Of a stretch of 64,000 nucleotides of DNA, positions 1 to 8,288 are shown piece by piece. Source of the stretch: Enterococcus dongliensis (GTDB lineage: Bacteria > Bacillota > Bacilli > Lactobacillales > Enterococcaceae). The notes under the pieces were generated by a model. It was not told the DNA's origin and made no database searches. It was given only the letters and a program-made list of their open reading frames with translations. The stretch is from contig NZ_BJDQ01000005.1 in NCBI RefSeq assembly GCF_005405225.1, positions 1 to 64,000 of the forward strand. Direction: 5' to 3'. The position numbers and the translations under genes are program-made. How positions within the stretch are numbered: position 1 is the stretch's first letter; each line of letters begins with the position of its first letter.

Positions 1-36
1 AACGAAATGGAAGAAAAGTACTTTAATCATCTGTAA
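1..36 (+). CDS. Possible 3' end of an unidentified gene
   Basis: Frame 1 from the window edge reads eleven sense codons (N-E-M-E-E-K-Y-F-N-H-L) and then TAA at 34-36. The charged, helical-looking tail would suit the C-terminus of a plus-strand gene entering from the left, but eleven codons are too few to identify a family or even to prove coding. The following stretch to 265 has no convincing ORF and no strong hairpin. Confidence 0.25.
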   Translation, partial: NEMEEKYFNHL

Positions 37-261
37 GTATCTGCTCTTTTCGTGTCTACTTTATTGACATCTATCCAACCGCTGATTTTCTCCACCGTCA
101 GTTTAAAAAATAGAGCGATCTATAAAATCCCATAGCCAAGCTGGTCTATTCTTTTTTGCATGATACCCTCCCCAGTAATAGTTTCTCTTTATTAGCATAT
201 CAGAAGGCAATCATTAAGAAATCGGTTTTATATTTTTGACGAGGATATAGTTAAAAGACAA

Positions 262-293
262 AAAACTAGGTACTCTATAGATAGAGTACCTAG
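262..293 (-). terminator. Rho-independent terminator after prs
   Basis: Perfect 12-bp arms at 266-277 and 282-293 with a 4-base loop, followed on the minus strand by a run of T (plus-strand A run ending at 265). It begins 10 bases after the prs stop codon. Confidence 0.8.
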
Positions 294-302
294 TAGATAA
301 AA

Positions 303-1274
303 CTATTTTTTAGGTGTTTCAAACAATGGGCTGACAGGTTTATTTTCATGGATACGTTTGATTGCATCTCCCATTAATTCACCCACACTGATTTCATCAA
401 TCTTATCAATTTTGCGTTCGTCAGATAAATAGATTGAATCAGTCACAACTAGATGTTCGATTGCTGAATCTTGGATCCGTTGCATTGCTGGACCAGATAA
501 AACAGGATGTGTACATGAAGCATAGACTTGTTTCGCACCGGCTTCTTTCAAAGCATTTGCAGCTAAGGTAATTGTCCCTGCTGTATCGATCATATCATCG
601 ATAATGACACATGTTTTGCCGTCGACTTTTCCGATAATGTTCATTACTTCAGCCACATTTGCTTTTGGACGACGTTTGTCGATAATCGCAATCGGAGCTT
701 TCAAAAATTCTGCCAATTTACGTGCGCGTGTTACGCCACCATGGTCAGGAGATACGACAACAACATCATCGCCGTGGATTCCTTTTTCCAAGAAATAATT
801 AGCAATTAATGGGGCACCCATTAAATGATCCACCGGGATATCAAAAAATCCTTGGATTTGAGAAGCATGTAGATCTAAAGTCAATAGACGTGTTGCGCCA
901 GCTTTTTCAATCATGTTGGCAACAAGTTTAGCGGTAATTGGTTCCCGTGCACGTGCTTTGCGATCCTGACGGGCATACCCGTAGTAAGGCATCACAACGT
1001 TGATTGTTTTGGCACTCGCCCGTTTTAAGGCATCAATCATAATCAAAAGTTCCATTAGATTATCATTTACTGGACTACTTGTTGACTGAACCACATAGAC
1101 ATGACAGCCACGAATACTTTCTTCAATGTTTACTTGAATTTCACCATCACTAAATTGGTTAACTGAACTTTTTCCTAGCTCAACACCAACCTCTTCAGCG
1201 ATTTTTTCAGCTAAGTGACGATTAGAATTCAAAGCAAAAATTTTCAATCTTGGATCAAAATAATGTTTCGACAT
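303..1274 (-). CDS. prs: Ribose-phosphate pyrophosphokinase (PRPP synthetase)
   Basis: Cytosolic enzyme making PRPP from ribose 5-phosphate and ATP, feeding purine, pyrimidine, His, Trp and NAD synthesis. 323 residues, usual class I length. Visible motifs: the ATP loop [10 protein letters not shown] at about 97-106, the catalytic/metal [11 protein letters not shown] at 134-144 and the PRPP-binding [11 protein letters not shown] at 224-234. I chose the ATG at 1274 because GGAGG lies 7-11 bases upstream; an upstream in-frame start at 1301 would place that Shine-Dalgarno inside the gene. It follows glmU by 97 bp, so the two are probably co-transcribed (glmU-prs is a common Firmicute pair), and both sit downstream of purR. 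Confidence 0.97.
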   Translation of the reverse strand: MSKHYFDPRLKIFALNSNRHLAEKIAEEVGVELGKSSVNQFSDGEIQVNIEESIRGCHVYVVQSTSSPVNDNLMELLIMIDALKRASAKTINVVMPYYGYARQDRKARAREPITAKLVANMIEKAGATRLLTLDLHASQIQGFFDIPVDHLMGAPLIANYFLEKGIHGDDVVVVSPDHGGVTRARKLAEFLKAPIAIIDKRRPKANVAEVMNIIGKVDGKTCVIIDDMIDTAGTITLAANALKEAGAKQVYASCTHPVLSGPAMQRIQDSAIEHLVVTDSIYLSDERKIDKIDEISVGELMGDAIKRIHENKPVSPLFETPKK

Positions 1275-1371
1275 GGGGACCTCCACTTTCTTTTTAAACA
1301 TACGTTATCGATTATATACCATTTCAAATAAAATACTAGTCATTTCCATTTAAGAAATCAAGAGATTTCCC

Positions 1372-2739
1372 TTAAAACGGCAAACGGCTTGCGTAACCGG
1401 CCTTATTTATTTGCCGCGCACGAGCAATCCCCATATCACCTGCATCAATATCTTCGGTGATTGTTGAGCCTGCTGCTGTGACACTATTATCGGCGATTAC
1501 AACTGGTGCAATAATATTGGTACCTGAACCGATGAAAACATGATCCCCTACGGTAGTATGATGTTTATTTTTCCCATCATAATTGACAAATACTACGCCG
1601 CAACCGATATTATTATCTTTTCCCAGCGTCGCATCTCCAACATACGTCAAGTGACCTACTTTGGTATTTTCACCAATCGTTGCTTTTTTGATTTCTACAT
1701 AATTGCCGATATGGGCATGTTCGCCGATCTCTGCTTGTGGACGCAAATGTGCATTCGGACCAACGTCTGCATATTTGCGCACGACACATTCTTCTAAAAC
1801 AGAAGACTTAATCTCAACATTCTCTTCAATCGTACTGTCGACGATTTTTGAATGTGCACCGATGATACAATCTGAACCAATCACTGTACGGCCTTGGATT
1901 TGCACTCCCGGTTCGATCACTGTGTCTGAGCCGATCACAACACCTGCATCAATATACGTCGTTGCTGGATCAATGAAGGTCACGCCATTAATCATGTGTT
2001 GCCGATTGATACGACGACGCATGCTTTCATTCGCATTCGCTAAAGCGATTCGATCATTAACTCCTAATGATTCTTCAAAATCCTCGGTTTGATAGGCTGC
2101 GACTGTCTGTCCTTCATTTTTCAAAATCTCAACGATATCCGTTAAATAATACTCTCCTTGAGCATTATTCGTCCCGATTTTTTCTAAGGCTGCAAATAAT
2201 TGCTCATTGTCAAAACAATAAGTTCCGGTATTGATTTCTTGTGTTCGTGCTTCTTCTGGTGTCGCATCTTTTTGTTCGACAATTTTTTCTACGATACCGA
2301 CATGATCCCGTAAGATTCGGCCGTAACCAGTTGGATCTTCAGCATGAGCAGTCAAGATTGTTGCACTCGCTTTTTTCCCTTGGTGATAATCAAATAAATT
2401 ATTCAAGGTCTGCGTGGTCAGTAATGGAGTGTCGCCACTGATAACTAAAGTGGTTCCTTTTTTTCCTTTTAAAAATTCAGCCGCTTGCATGACTGCATGA
2501 CCGGTCCCTAATTGTTCTGCTTGCAACGCATATTTACTACGCTCGCCTAATTGTCCTTTGACCATTTCTGCGCCGTGGCCAACGATTGTTACAATCTCAG
2601 TCGGTTGCGTCTCTACTACTCGCTCAATGATGTGTTCTACCATCGGTTTACCTGCAACTGGATGCAAGACTTTATATAACTTTGATTTCATACGGGTTCC
2701 TTTCCCCGCTGCTAAAATAATCGCATAACGATTTTCCAA
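1372..2739 (-). CDS. glmU: Bifunctional GlcNAc-1-P uridyltransferase / GlcN-1-P acetyltransferase
   Basis: Makes UDP-GlcNAc for peptidoglycan and teichoic acids: the C-terminal domain acetylates glucosamine 1-phosphate, the N-terminal domain couples it to UTP. 455 residues, full length. The N-terminus carries the nucleotidyltransferase signature [12 protein letters not shown] (residues 9-20) and GTGHAVMQA; from about 250 onward the isoleucine-rich hexapeptides of a left-handed beta helix are visible (for example [23 protein letters not shown]), ending with the [13 protein letters not shown] tail. Upstream is purR with a hairpin in the 240-bp gap; downstream is prs. Confidence 0.97.
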   Translation of the reverse strand: MENRYAIILAAGKGTRMKSKLYKVLHPVAGKPMVEHIIERVVETQPTEIVTIVGHGAEMVKGQLGERSKYALQAEQLGTGHAVMQAAEFLKGKKGTTLVISGDTPLLTTQTLNNLFDYHQGKKASATILTAHAEDPTGYGRILRDHVGIVEKIVEQKDATPEEARTQEINTGTYCFDNEQLFAALEKIGTNNAQGEYYLTDIVEILKNEGQTVAAYQTEDFEESLGVNDRIALANANESMRRRINRQHMINGVTFIDPATTYIDAGVVIGSDTVIEPGVQIQGRTVIGSDCIIGAHSKIVDSTIEENVEIKSSVLEECVVRKYADVGPNAHLRPQAEIGEHAHIGNYVEIKKATIGENTKVGHLTYVGDATLGKDNNIGCGVVFVNYDGKNKHHTTVGDHVFIGSGTNIIAPVVIADNSVTAAGSTITEDIDAGDMGIARARQINKAGYASRLPF

Positions 2740-2923
2740 AAGAAGTCACTCCTCGATTCAAATTGATGCGATTGCTAAAAAATCGCAATTCTCATATTTT
2801 TTCTACTCACAAATTAAAGCAAACGTGACGTTTCATTTATTCAAGAAAACGATCAGGTTGATTTAGATTCACAAAATTATTTATTTTTGCTCCATTACCA
2901 TTTTACTAGCTGGACGCAAAAAA

Positions 2924-2965
2924 GGCTAGCCTATCAGACTCTCGTTAAATAGAGAGCCTAACTAG
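2924..2965 (-). terminator. Imperfect hairpin terminator after purR
   Basis: On the minus strand an imperfect stem (several G-U pairs) with GAGAG/CTCTC at its top closes around 2943-2957 and is followed by a run of T (plus-strand A run at 2921-2926 region). It sits between the purR stop at 2980 and the glmU start at 2739, so glmU-prs probably have read-through or their own promoter. The rest of the purR-glmU gap (2740-2920) shows nothing I recognise. Confidence 0.5.
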
Positions 2966-2979
2966 CTTAGCATTTTCAG

Positions 2980-3807
2980 TTATTTATCAAAACAGTTCCC
3001 CGGTACGACTGTAATCGTTTTTGTACTCGTATCGACGTCTTGTACGAACAATAACGAATTGTAGTCATCGATCGCGCGCTCACCTTTAAACTTAGATTCC
3101 GCAAAGACCGTAATTCCGACAAGTTCTGCTTCAAATTCTTCGATCAGGCTCTTCATGCCGTTGACGGTCCCGCCGCCTTTCATGAAGTCATCCACGATCA
3201 AGACTTTTGAACCGCGTTTCAAACTGCGTTTTGATAATTCCATTTTTTCGATTCGTTCAGAGGAACCAGAAACATAATTCACACTAACAGTAGAACCTTC
3301 TGTAATTTTAGAATCGCGTCGAACAATTACAAAGGGTGCGTTTAAGTAATATGAAACGGCTTGAGCGATCGGCACGCCTTTCGTTGCAACCGTCATGACT
3401 GCATCAACTTTTTTATCTAAATACTGTGCTGCAATAATTCGACCCACTTTGCGTAATAAATCGGGTTGTCCCAACATATCAGATAAGTACACATACCCAC
3501 CTGGCAATAACCGATCTTCTTCTGATAGACGTTCAGCTAAAGATTCGATATATTCTCGTGCCTCTTCATCAGTGATACTCGGTGTAAAGACAACACCGCC
3601 AGCAGCACCAGGGATTGTTTCTAAAATACCTGTCCCACGCTCTTTAAATGTTTTCTTAACAATGGCTAAGTCTTCACTGATTGAAGATTTTGCCGAATCA
3701 TATCTGGCTGCAAAAAAGGTCAATGGGATCAAATCATGGGGATGATCCAACAAATATTGTGTCATGTCGATTAATCGTTCACTTCGACGCACTTTCACGT
3801 AATTCAC
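2980..3807 (-). CDS. purR: Purine operon repressor PurR (PRT-fold)
   Basis: DNA-binding repressor of purine synthesis genes that senses PRPP with a catalytically inactive phosphoribosyltransferase fold. 275 residues, typical of B. subtilis/lactococcal PurR. Residues 1-75 form the winged helix (RRSERLIDMTQYLLDHP start is characteristic); the PRPP motif VLIVDDFMKGGGT is at 202-214, and ATKGVPIAQAVSYYL at about 141-155 is the PRT 'flexible' region. Its own upstream region carries two inverted PurBoxes and a consensus -10, so autoregulation is likely. In lactococci the homologue acts as activator, so the sign of regulation is inferred, not shown. Confidence 0.95.
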   Translation of the reverse strand: MNYVKVRRSERLIDMTQYLLDHPHDLIPLTFFAARYDSAKSSISEDLAIVKKTFKERGTGILETIPGAAGGVVFTPSITDEEAREYIESLAERLSEEDRLLPGGYVYLSDMLGQPDLLRKVGRIIAAQYLDKKVDAVMTVATKGVPIAQAVSYYLNAPFVIVRRDSKITEGSTVSVNYVSGSSERIEKMELSKRSLKRGSKVLIVDDFMKGGGTVNGMKSLIEEFEAELVGITVFAESKFKGERAIDDYNSLLFVQDVDTSTKTITVVPGNCFDK

Positions 3808-3949
3808 TCCTATTTCATTTTAGTCTAACTATTTTCCACACGAAAAATAATTTTGATTTTCATCGGATGTCTGGCTCAGCTCAACACACAACTAAGTCAC
3901 TGACAGCACATTCTGATTAATCGTTTCCCATTATAAGGGTTTAGTTGAT

Positions 3950-3995
3950 AAAATTCGAGCATTTTCTCATTTTAAAGTTGAAAAGTTCGGAATTT
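3950..3995 (-). promoter_or_regulatory. Pair of inverted PurBoxes with purR promoter
   Basis: On the minus strand 3995-3982 reads AAATTCCGAACTTT, a perfect match to AAWWWCCGAACWWT. Eighteen bases further, 3963-3950 reads AATGCTCGAATTTT, the inverted form with two core mismatches. A consensus TATAAT -10 (plus-strand 3930-3935) follows, and the second box covers its -35 region. Two inverted boxes with this spacing are the known PurR operator arrangement. The site is about 140 bp upstream of purR. Confidence 0.75.
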
Positions 3996-4015
3996 ATTAA
4001 TTATTCTACAAAAAA

Positions 4016-4040
4016 AGAGGAAAAGCTTTCGCTTTCCTCT
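4016..4040 (-). terminator. Terminator of the zinc ABC operon
   Basis: Hairpin with arms 4016-4026 and 4031-4040 (one bulged A, TTTC loop), preceded on plus by an A run, i.e. a T run on minus. It overlaps the znuB stop codon at 4039. Confidence 0.8.
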
Positions 4041-4869
4041 ATTTTTGTGCTTGTTTTCGTTGAATCCTTATCCGTAATTGCCGAATTCCATTGAGAAGTA
4101 AAAACAATAAGATAAATCCAAGTGTAATTGTCGCTCCTGGCGGTGTATCTAAATAATAAGAGCTCGTCAAACCACCGATCATTCCGACAAAGCCTACTAG
4201 AACACTGATCAAAATCACGATATTAAAACTTTTTCCTACCCGCATCCCGATGGCTGCAGGCAACACCATAATTGCTGAGATTAATAATGCTCCTGCGATC
4301 GGAATCATAATCGCGATTGCGATCCCTGTCACGACATTGAAAATCATCGACATCATGCGAATAGGCAAACCATCAACAGCTGCGATATCTTCGTCAAAAG
4401 TTAATACATACATTGGACGTTTAAATAAGAAAAATAAAATACCGACTAAAACAAATAAGATTCCTAAAAAGACGACTTGTTGCCATGTGATTGTTACAAT
4501 CGAACCAAATAAATAAGATTGGATGCTGACAGCAGAACTTCCTGGTGCCAAGCTCATCAGTACCAACGCTACAGCTAAACCAGCCGCCATCAAAATTGCT
4601 ATGGAAATCTCAGAATAAGAACTATACATATTTTGCAAATATTCCATGATGATTGCTGCAATCACAACGACTAGCAGCGTGGTTCCGGTAGGATTCAAAT
4701 TCAAGAAAAAGCCTAATGCAACTCCAGCTAACGAGACATGAGACAGAGTATCGGCCATCAAAGATTGCCGGCGAATAACTAGAAAGACCCCTAACATCGG
4801 TGCGATACCGGCAATAAAAATCGCCGCTAGAAAGGCTCGTCTCATGAACTCATATGAAAGCAACGCCAT
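4039..4869 (-). CDS. znuB: Zinc ABC transporter permease (ZnuB/AdcB type)
   Basis: Membrane subunit of a high-affinity metal importer of the ABC-3 family. 276 residues with about eight hydrophobic segments (starting at residue 10) and the ABC-3 hallmark region [21 protein letters not shown] at about 29-49. The start at 4869 has AAAGGAG 8 bases upstream although it lies 28 bp inside znuC; overlapping ABC genes of this type are normal and imply translational coupling. Third gene of a znuA-znuC-znuB operon controlled by the Zur-type site at 6570. Metal choice (Zn rather than Mn) rests on that site and the His-rich binding protein. Confidence 0.92.
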   Translation of the reverse strand: MALLSYEFMRRAFLAAIFIAGIAPMLGVFLVIRRQSLMADTLSHVSLAGVALGFFLNLNPTGTTLLVVVIAAIIMEYLQNMYSSYSEISIAILMAAGLAVALVLMSLAPGSSAVSIQSYLFGSIVTITWQQVVFLGILFVLVGILFFLFKRPMYVLTFDEDIAAVDGLPIRMMSMIFNVVTGIAIAIMIPIAGALLISAIMVLPAAIGMRVGKSFNIVILISVLVGFVGMIGGLTSSYYLDTPPGATITLGFILLFLLLNGIRQLRIRIQRKQAQK

Positions 4870-5522
4870 TTAGAATTCTCCTTTCGCACCAATCGAATAT
4901 GACGATCGATATATTTTTTGGTGTCTTCATGATCGTGTGTGATCATTAAAATACTTTTATCATGAGCATGCGCACTATGTCGCAGCAACTCATAAAAATC
5001 ATTTCGCGATTTTTCATCCATTCCAGTCGTTGGTTCATCTAGAATCAATAGATCTGGATCTTTGGCAAACAATCGAGCCAAACTAATCCGCTGTTTTTGC
5101 CCACCAGATAGTTCTCCAACTTTTTTATGGCGCATGTTCCACATGTCTACCGACTCCAAGGCTTTTTGAACATGTTCATGATCTCGCGGAGATAATTTTT
5201 TAAACCATTTTCCTTGAGGATAGCGTCCAGATTCCACTAATTCCAAAACAGTGCTGGGAAATCCAGCATTGAATGAGGCGACTTGTTGTGGAATGTAGCC
5301 GATACTCAATTTTTTTCCTTGATTGTTTTTCTTAGCGATTGTTACTTTTCCACTGCTTGGTTTCAATAAACCTAATGTCGCTTTGATCAATGTCGATTTT
5401 GCGGCACCGTTTTCTCCAGTCAAAATGACAAATTCCCCCGGGTCCACATGATAGGATACATTTTCTAAAACCGGTTCGTTGTCATAATAAAACGAGAGGT
5501 CTTCCACCTCGATATACGACAT
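4842..5522 (-). CDS. znuC: Zinc ABC transporter ATP-binding protein (ZnuC/AdcC type)
   Basis: Cytosolic ATPase driving metal import with the neighbouring permease and lipoprotein. 226 residues. Walker A is GENGAAKST (about 36-44), signature [14 protein letters not shown], Walker [14 protein letters not shown], and the switch histidine in MITHDHED. Alanine in place of the second glycine of Walker A is normal in AdcC-type proteins and is not a defect. Ends with a short basic tail overlapping znuB; starts 21 bp after znuA. Confidence 0.93.
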   Translation of the reverse strand: MSYIEVEDLSFYYDNEPVLENVSYHVDPGEFVILTGENGAAKSTLIKATLGLLKPSSGKVTIAKKNNQGKKLSIGYIPQQVASFNAGFPSTVLELVESGRYPQGKWFKKLSPRDHEHVQKALESVDMWNMRHKKVGELSGGQKQRISLARLFAKDPDLLILDEPTTGMDEKSRNDFYELLRHSAHAHDKSILMITHDHEDTKKYIDRHIRLVRKENSKWRCFHMSS

Positions 5523-5543
5523 TTTCGTCTCTCCTTTTTCCTA

Positions 5544-6497
5544 CTAATGAATAACTTTCTTCAATGCTGTCAAGTTTTCACGCATAACAGTCAAGTAATT
5601 CTCCCCATCTTCAATCTGTTTTTTTGTCAGACTCTCTAGTGGATTCAATACGGCCAATTCCACACCCGTTTCTTTAGAGAGGGTTTCAGCAACTTTTGAT
5701 GACGCATTTTCTTCAAAATAAATCACCTCTACTTGATGATCATCCACATAATGTTTCAATTCGCTCAAGCGACTTGGTGAAGGTTCTTGATCTGGTGAGA
5801 TTCCAGCAATCGCTTCTTGCGTCAATCCATATTGTTTCGCTAAATAACCAAAAGCGGCATGTTGCGTCACGAAGGCTTTGTTCTTCGCGTCTTTAAAAGC
5901 TGTTTGGTAATCAGCATCTAACGTTTTTAATTCTGAGATATAACTTGCAGCATTTTTTTCAAATTGTGCTTGATAATCTGGGTATTTTTTTATCAACTGA
6001 TCTCGGATGGTCTCGACTTCAGTAATCGCCAAAACGGGGTCTAGCCAGACATGGGGGTCCAATTCATGATCGTGAGCATGTTCTTCGTCATGTTCATGTG
6101 CGTCCTCATGCTCGTGGTCTTCACCATCCATTAATTGGATTTCTTTTGAAGCTTGAATAATCATTGTCTTTTTCGTATCAATCGTATCCGTCAGATTTTC
6201 CGTCCATGTCTCCAGTTCTGGACTATTGTAAACAAAAACATCAGAATCCGAAATTTTTGCCAAATCTTTGGCAGAAGGTTCAAAATCATGCGGTTCAGTC
6301 CCTGCCGGAATCAACAATTCCACAGTTCCAGTATCACCTATTACTTGTTTAGTGAATTCATACATTGGATAAAATGTCGTCATCACTTGGATTGCATCGT
6401 TAGAAGAAGCTTCTTCTTTTTCTTGACCGCCGCAAGCAGTCAGTAAAATTGATAGTACCACAGTTCCAAATAAAAGTAGTCCTTTTTGCATTTTCAT
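5544..6497 (-). CDS. znuA: Zinc-binding lipoprotein of ABC importer (ZnuA/AdcA type)
   Basis: Extracellular metal-capturing lipoprotein of the cluster A-I family, 317 residues. The signal peptide ends in the lipobox LTAC (Cys22). Residues around 124-152 form a His/Asp/Glu-rich loop with repeated DHEHE and HAHDH groups, typical of zinc-specific members, and it is followed by DPHVWLDP, one ligand region; another ligand lies in TQHAAFGYLAKQYGL. It lacks the second (ZinT) domain of streptococcal AdcA, so it is the short form. First gene of the operon, with a Zur-type operator 73 bp upstream. Confidence 0.93.
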   Translation of the reverse strand: MKMQKGLLLFGTVVLSILLTACGGQEKEEASSNDAIQVMTTFYPMYEFTKQVIGDTGTVELLIPAGTEPHDFEPSAKDLAKISDSDVFVYNSPELETWTENLTDTIDTKKTMIIQASKEIQLMDGEDHEHEDAHEHDEEHAHDHELDPHVWLDPVLAITEVETIRDQLIKKYPDYQAQFEKNAASYISELKTLDADYQTAFKDAKNKAFVTQHAAFGYLAKQYGLTQEAIAGISPDQEPSPSRLSELKHYVDDHQVEVIYFEENASSKVAETLSKETGVELAVLNPLESLTKKQIEDGENYLTVMRENLTALKKVIH

Positions 6498-6569
6498 TTA
6501 TCTAAACACCTTCTCTTCTCTTTTTAAGACAAGATTTAATTTAACAGATGTTTTTCTATCCGTCAACAC

Positions 6570-6590
6570 AAAGCGTAAAATTTACGATTT
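6570..6590 (-). promoter_or_regulatory. Zur-type operator upstream of znuA
   Basis: On the minus strand the two 9-bp arms are AAATCGTAA and TTACGCTTT separated by ATT. The B. subtilis Zur box is AAATCGTAA-N3-TTACGATTT, so only one of 18 arm positions differs. Degenerate half-sites follow toward 6625 (for example AATCGTGAT on plus at 6601-6609). It is not an AdcR-type site (TTAAC..GTTAA), so the regulator should be a Fur-family Zur encoded elsewhere. The remaining 6600-6765 interval holds nothing else I recognise. Confidence 0.8.
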
Positions 6591-6763
6591 ACATTCAAAT
6601 AATCGTGATAAACCGTAAAATAAATGACATTCTATTCATATGTAAAACGGAACCTGTATGCGCTTCATTATTTTGTTTATGTTATTTAATAATTAGCAGA
6701 ACAAAAAATAACCAACGTTTCCCAACGAATAGTCTCGATTATTTGTTCTTAGCAAGCAGTATT

Positions 6764-6791
6764 AAAAAAGTAGACCCCGCAGGATCTACTT
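6764..6791 (-). terminator. Short terminator at the end of ispE
   Basis: Arms 6768-6774 and 6785-6791 (7 bp) with a 10-base loop, followed by a T run on minus (plus A run 6764-6769). It overlaps the ispE stop codon. Confidence 0.5.
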
Positions 6792-7637
6792 CAACGTACG
6801 AACAAGATAGACTTCCTCACAAAAGCCTTTCAACGCATTAAATACATGCTTGGCTCGCGAATATTTGTGACACAAAGCATAGACCGTCGGACCGCTGCCA
6901 CTCATCATCGCAGCATCTGCACCGTATTTCAACATGCGATCTTTTAATTGCTGGATAATCGGATGTTTCTTGATTGTTACGACTTCCATAGAATTGCCTA
7001 AGTTCGCCGTCATCTTTTGGTAATCATTTTCTTCAATAGCAGAGACAAGCGCCGCAATATCAGGATGGTACAACTCTTCCATCACGATTTTAGCAAAAAT
7101 CGTTCGTGTCGATACACTCATACGGGGCTTGACTACGACAACCCAACACTGAGGCATCGGTGCGATTGGTGTTACCTTTTCGCCAAATCCTTCCACTAAA
7201 GAAGTCTGTCCATAGACACAATAAGGAACATCCGAACCAATTTCTGCACCAAGTCGAGCCAATTCTTCTAAAGATAATCCTAAGTTCCACAAGCGGTTAA
7301 CCGCTCGCAAAGCTGCTGCTGAATCCGTCGAGCCTCCGCCTAAGCCGGCTGCGACTGGAATCTCTTTATGGATTTTGACTTGTAGGCCTTTTTTTATATC
7401 AAAGCGTTCTTTGATTAATTCCAACGCTTCATAGACGTGATTTTTTTTATCCGTGGGCAAAAAAGCCTTGTTCGTCTCAATGATAATTTTATCTTCAGGA
7501 ATCTCTTCTAAGTACAAACGATCTGCTAGATCGATGCTCGCCATGACCATCGCCAACTCATGCAAACCATCCGGTCGCTTGCCTAAAATATCAAGGCCTA
7601 AATTAATTTTCGCTGGGGCTTTTTCCATAATTTCCAT
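6786..7637 (-). CDS. ispE: GHMP kinase, 4-diphosphocytidyl-2-C-methylerythritol kinase (IspE) family
   Basis: IspE phosphorylates CDP-methylerythritol in the MEP isoprenoid pathway. 283 residues; the GHMP ATP-binding motif PVAAGLGGGSTDSA is at 94-107, the N-terminal PAKINLGLDILGKRPDG is diagnostic of IspE, and MSGSGPTVYAL near 245 is GHMP motif 3. Enterococci are generally credited with the mevalonate pathway, and no other MEP gene is in this window, so the substrate in vivo is uncertain; ispE is retained next to purR in many mevalonate-using lactic acid bacteria. Start at 7637; the M at residue 4 (7628) is an alternative. Confidence 0.9.
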   Translation of the reverse strand: MEIMEKAPAKINLGLDILGKRPDGLHELAMVMASIDLADRLYLEEIPEDKIIIETNKAFLPTDKKNHVYEALELIKERFDIKKGLQVKIHKEIPVAAGLGGGSTDSAAALRAVNRLWNLGLSLEELARLGAEIGSDVPYCVYGQTSLVEGFGEKVTPIAPMPQCWVVVVKPRMSVSTRTIFAKIVMEELYHPDIAALVSAIEENDYQKMTANLGNSMEVVTIKKHPIIQQLKDRMLKYGADAAMMSGSGPTVYALCHKYSRAKHVFNALKGFCEEVYLVRTLK

Positions 7638-7830
7638 TTTCTCACCCGTTCAAATTTTTCACTAGACGATTCTAACATAGCCCATAATAAATGTATAGAT
7701 AATTCATTTTAGCATAGCCGACTGCAAATAAGTTGAATATTTTTACCGAAGATTTTACTATTAAAATATGAGTTCTTTCTCTATGTTCCATATCCTTTTT
7801 TGTTGTCGTTTTAGTAAGTCGGAAAACAAT

Positions 7831-7845
7831 TATAATTTAGGAGGA
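7831..7845 (+). promoter_or_regulatory. -10 box and ribosome binding site of hsp20
   Basis: A consensus TATAAT at 7831-7836 lies only 17 bases before the ATG at 7853, with GGAGG(A) at 7840-7845 between them, implying a very short leader. No convincing CIRCE or CtsR site was seen in 7666-7830. Confidence 0.55.
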
Positions 7846-7852
7846 ATGATGT

Positions 7853-8257
7853 ATGAATCTATTACCAAAAAATGAGTGGCTCGATGGCGAAGATTTAGTT
7901 GGAAAATTGATGAATACCTTTTGGGATGATCGGAAAATGAGTGTCGATATTCGAGACTTAGATGATTACTATGAAGTAAAAGCGGATCTGCCGGGATTTG
8001 AGAAAGAAGAGATTTCTGTTCATTACAGCAATGACCTTCTTTCAATCGATGCTGAACACACAGCTGAAAATGAGGTCAAAGACGATGGCCGTTTTGTCCG
8101 TAGAGAACGTTCTAGTAGTGCCTATCGTCGACAATTTGTCGTAAAAAATATTATTGAAGAAAAAATCAGTGCGAAATTCAAAAACGGCGTTCTTACGCTG
8201 CAACTGCCTAAAGCTGATGATGAAGAGAAAAAAAACAAAGCGATTACGATTGATTAA
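7853..8257 (+). CDS. Small heat shock protein, Hsp20/alpha-crystallin family
   Basis: ATP-independent holdase chaperone that binds unfolding proteins. 134 residues, a compact member. The alpha-crystallin domain spans about 28-120: DYYEVKADLPGFEKEEISVHY starts it, and GVLTLQLPKADD (about 115-126) contains the A-x-x-x-n-GvL motif. The usual C-terminal I-x-I/V oligomerisation motif may be represented by AITID at the very end. GGAGG sets the start at 7853 rather than the ATG at 7846, which is too close to it. Single-gene unit facing mprF, sharing a bidirectional terminator. Confidence 0.93.
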   Translation: MNLLPKNEWLDGEDLVGKLMNTFWDDRKMSVDIRDLDDYYEVKADLPGFEKEEISVHYSNDLLSIDAEHTAENEVKDDGRFVRRERSSSAYRRQFVVKNIIEEKISAKFKNGVLTLQLPKADDEEKKNKAITID

Positions 8258-8288
8258 AAAAGACGAGCCAATTACGGCTCGTCTTTTT
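8257..8288. terminator. Bidirectional terminator between hsp20 and mprF
   Basis: 13-bp perfect arms at 8257-8269 and 8276-8288 with A and T tracts on either side, overlapping both stop codons; works for hsp20 on plus and mprF on minus. Confidence 0.88.

Noticed and set aside
604..2441. Plus-strand open frames over prs and glmU
   Set aside because: They lie opposite strongly conserved genes, lack ribosome sites and have no recognisable protein sequence; shadows of the real frames.
4842..4869. znuB/znuC overlap as a frameshift
   Set aside because: znuB has its own good ribosome site and both proteins are full length, so it is a normal overlap.
5400..5440. Walker A of ZnuC (GENGAAKST) as defective
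   Set aside because: The alanine is usual for AdcC-type ATPases, so no loss of function is implied.
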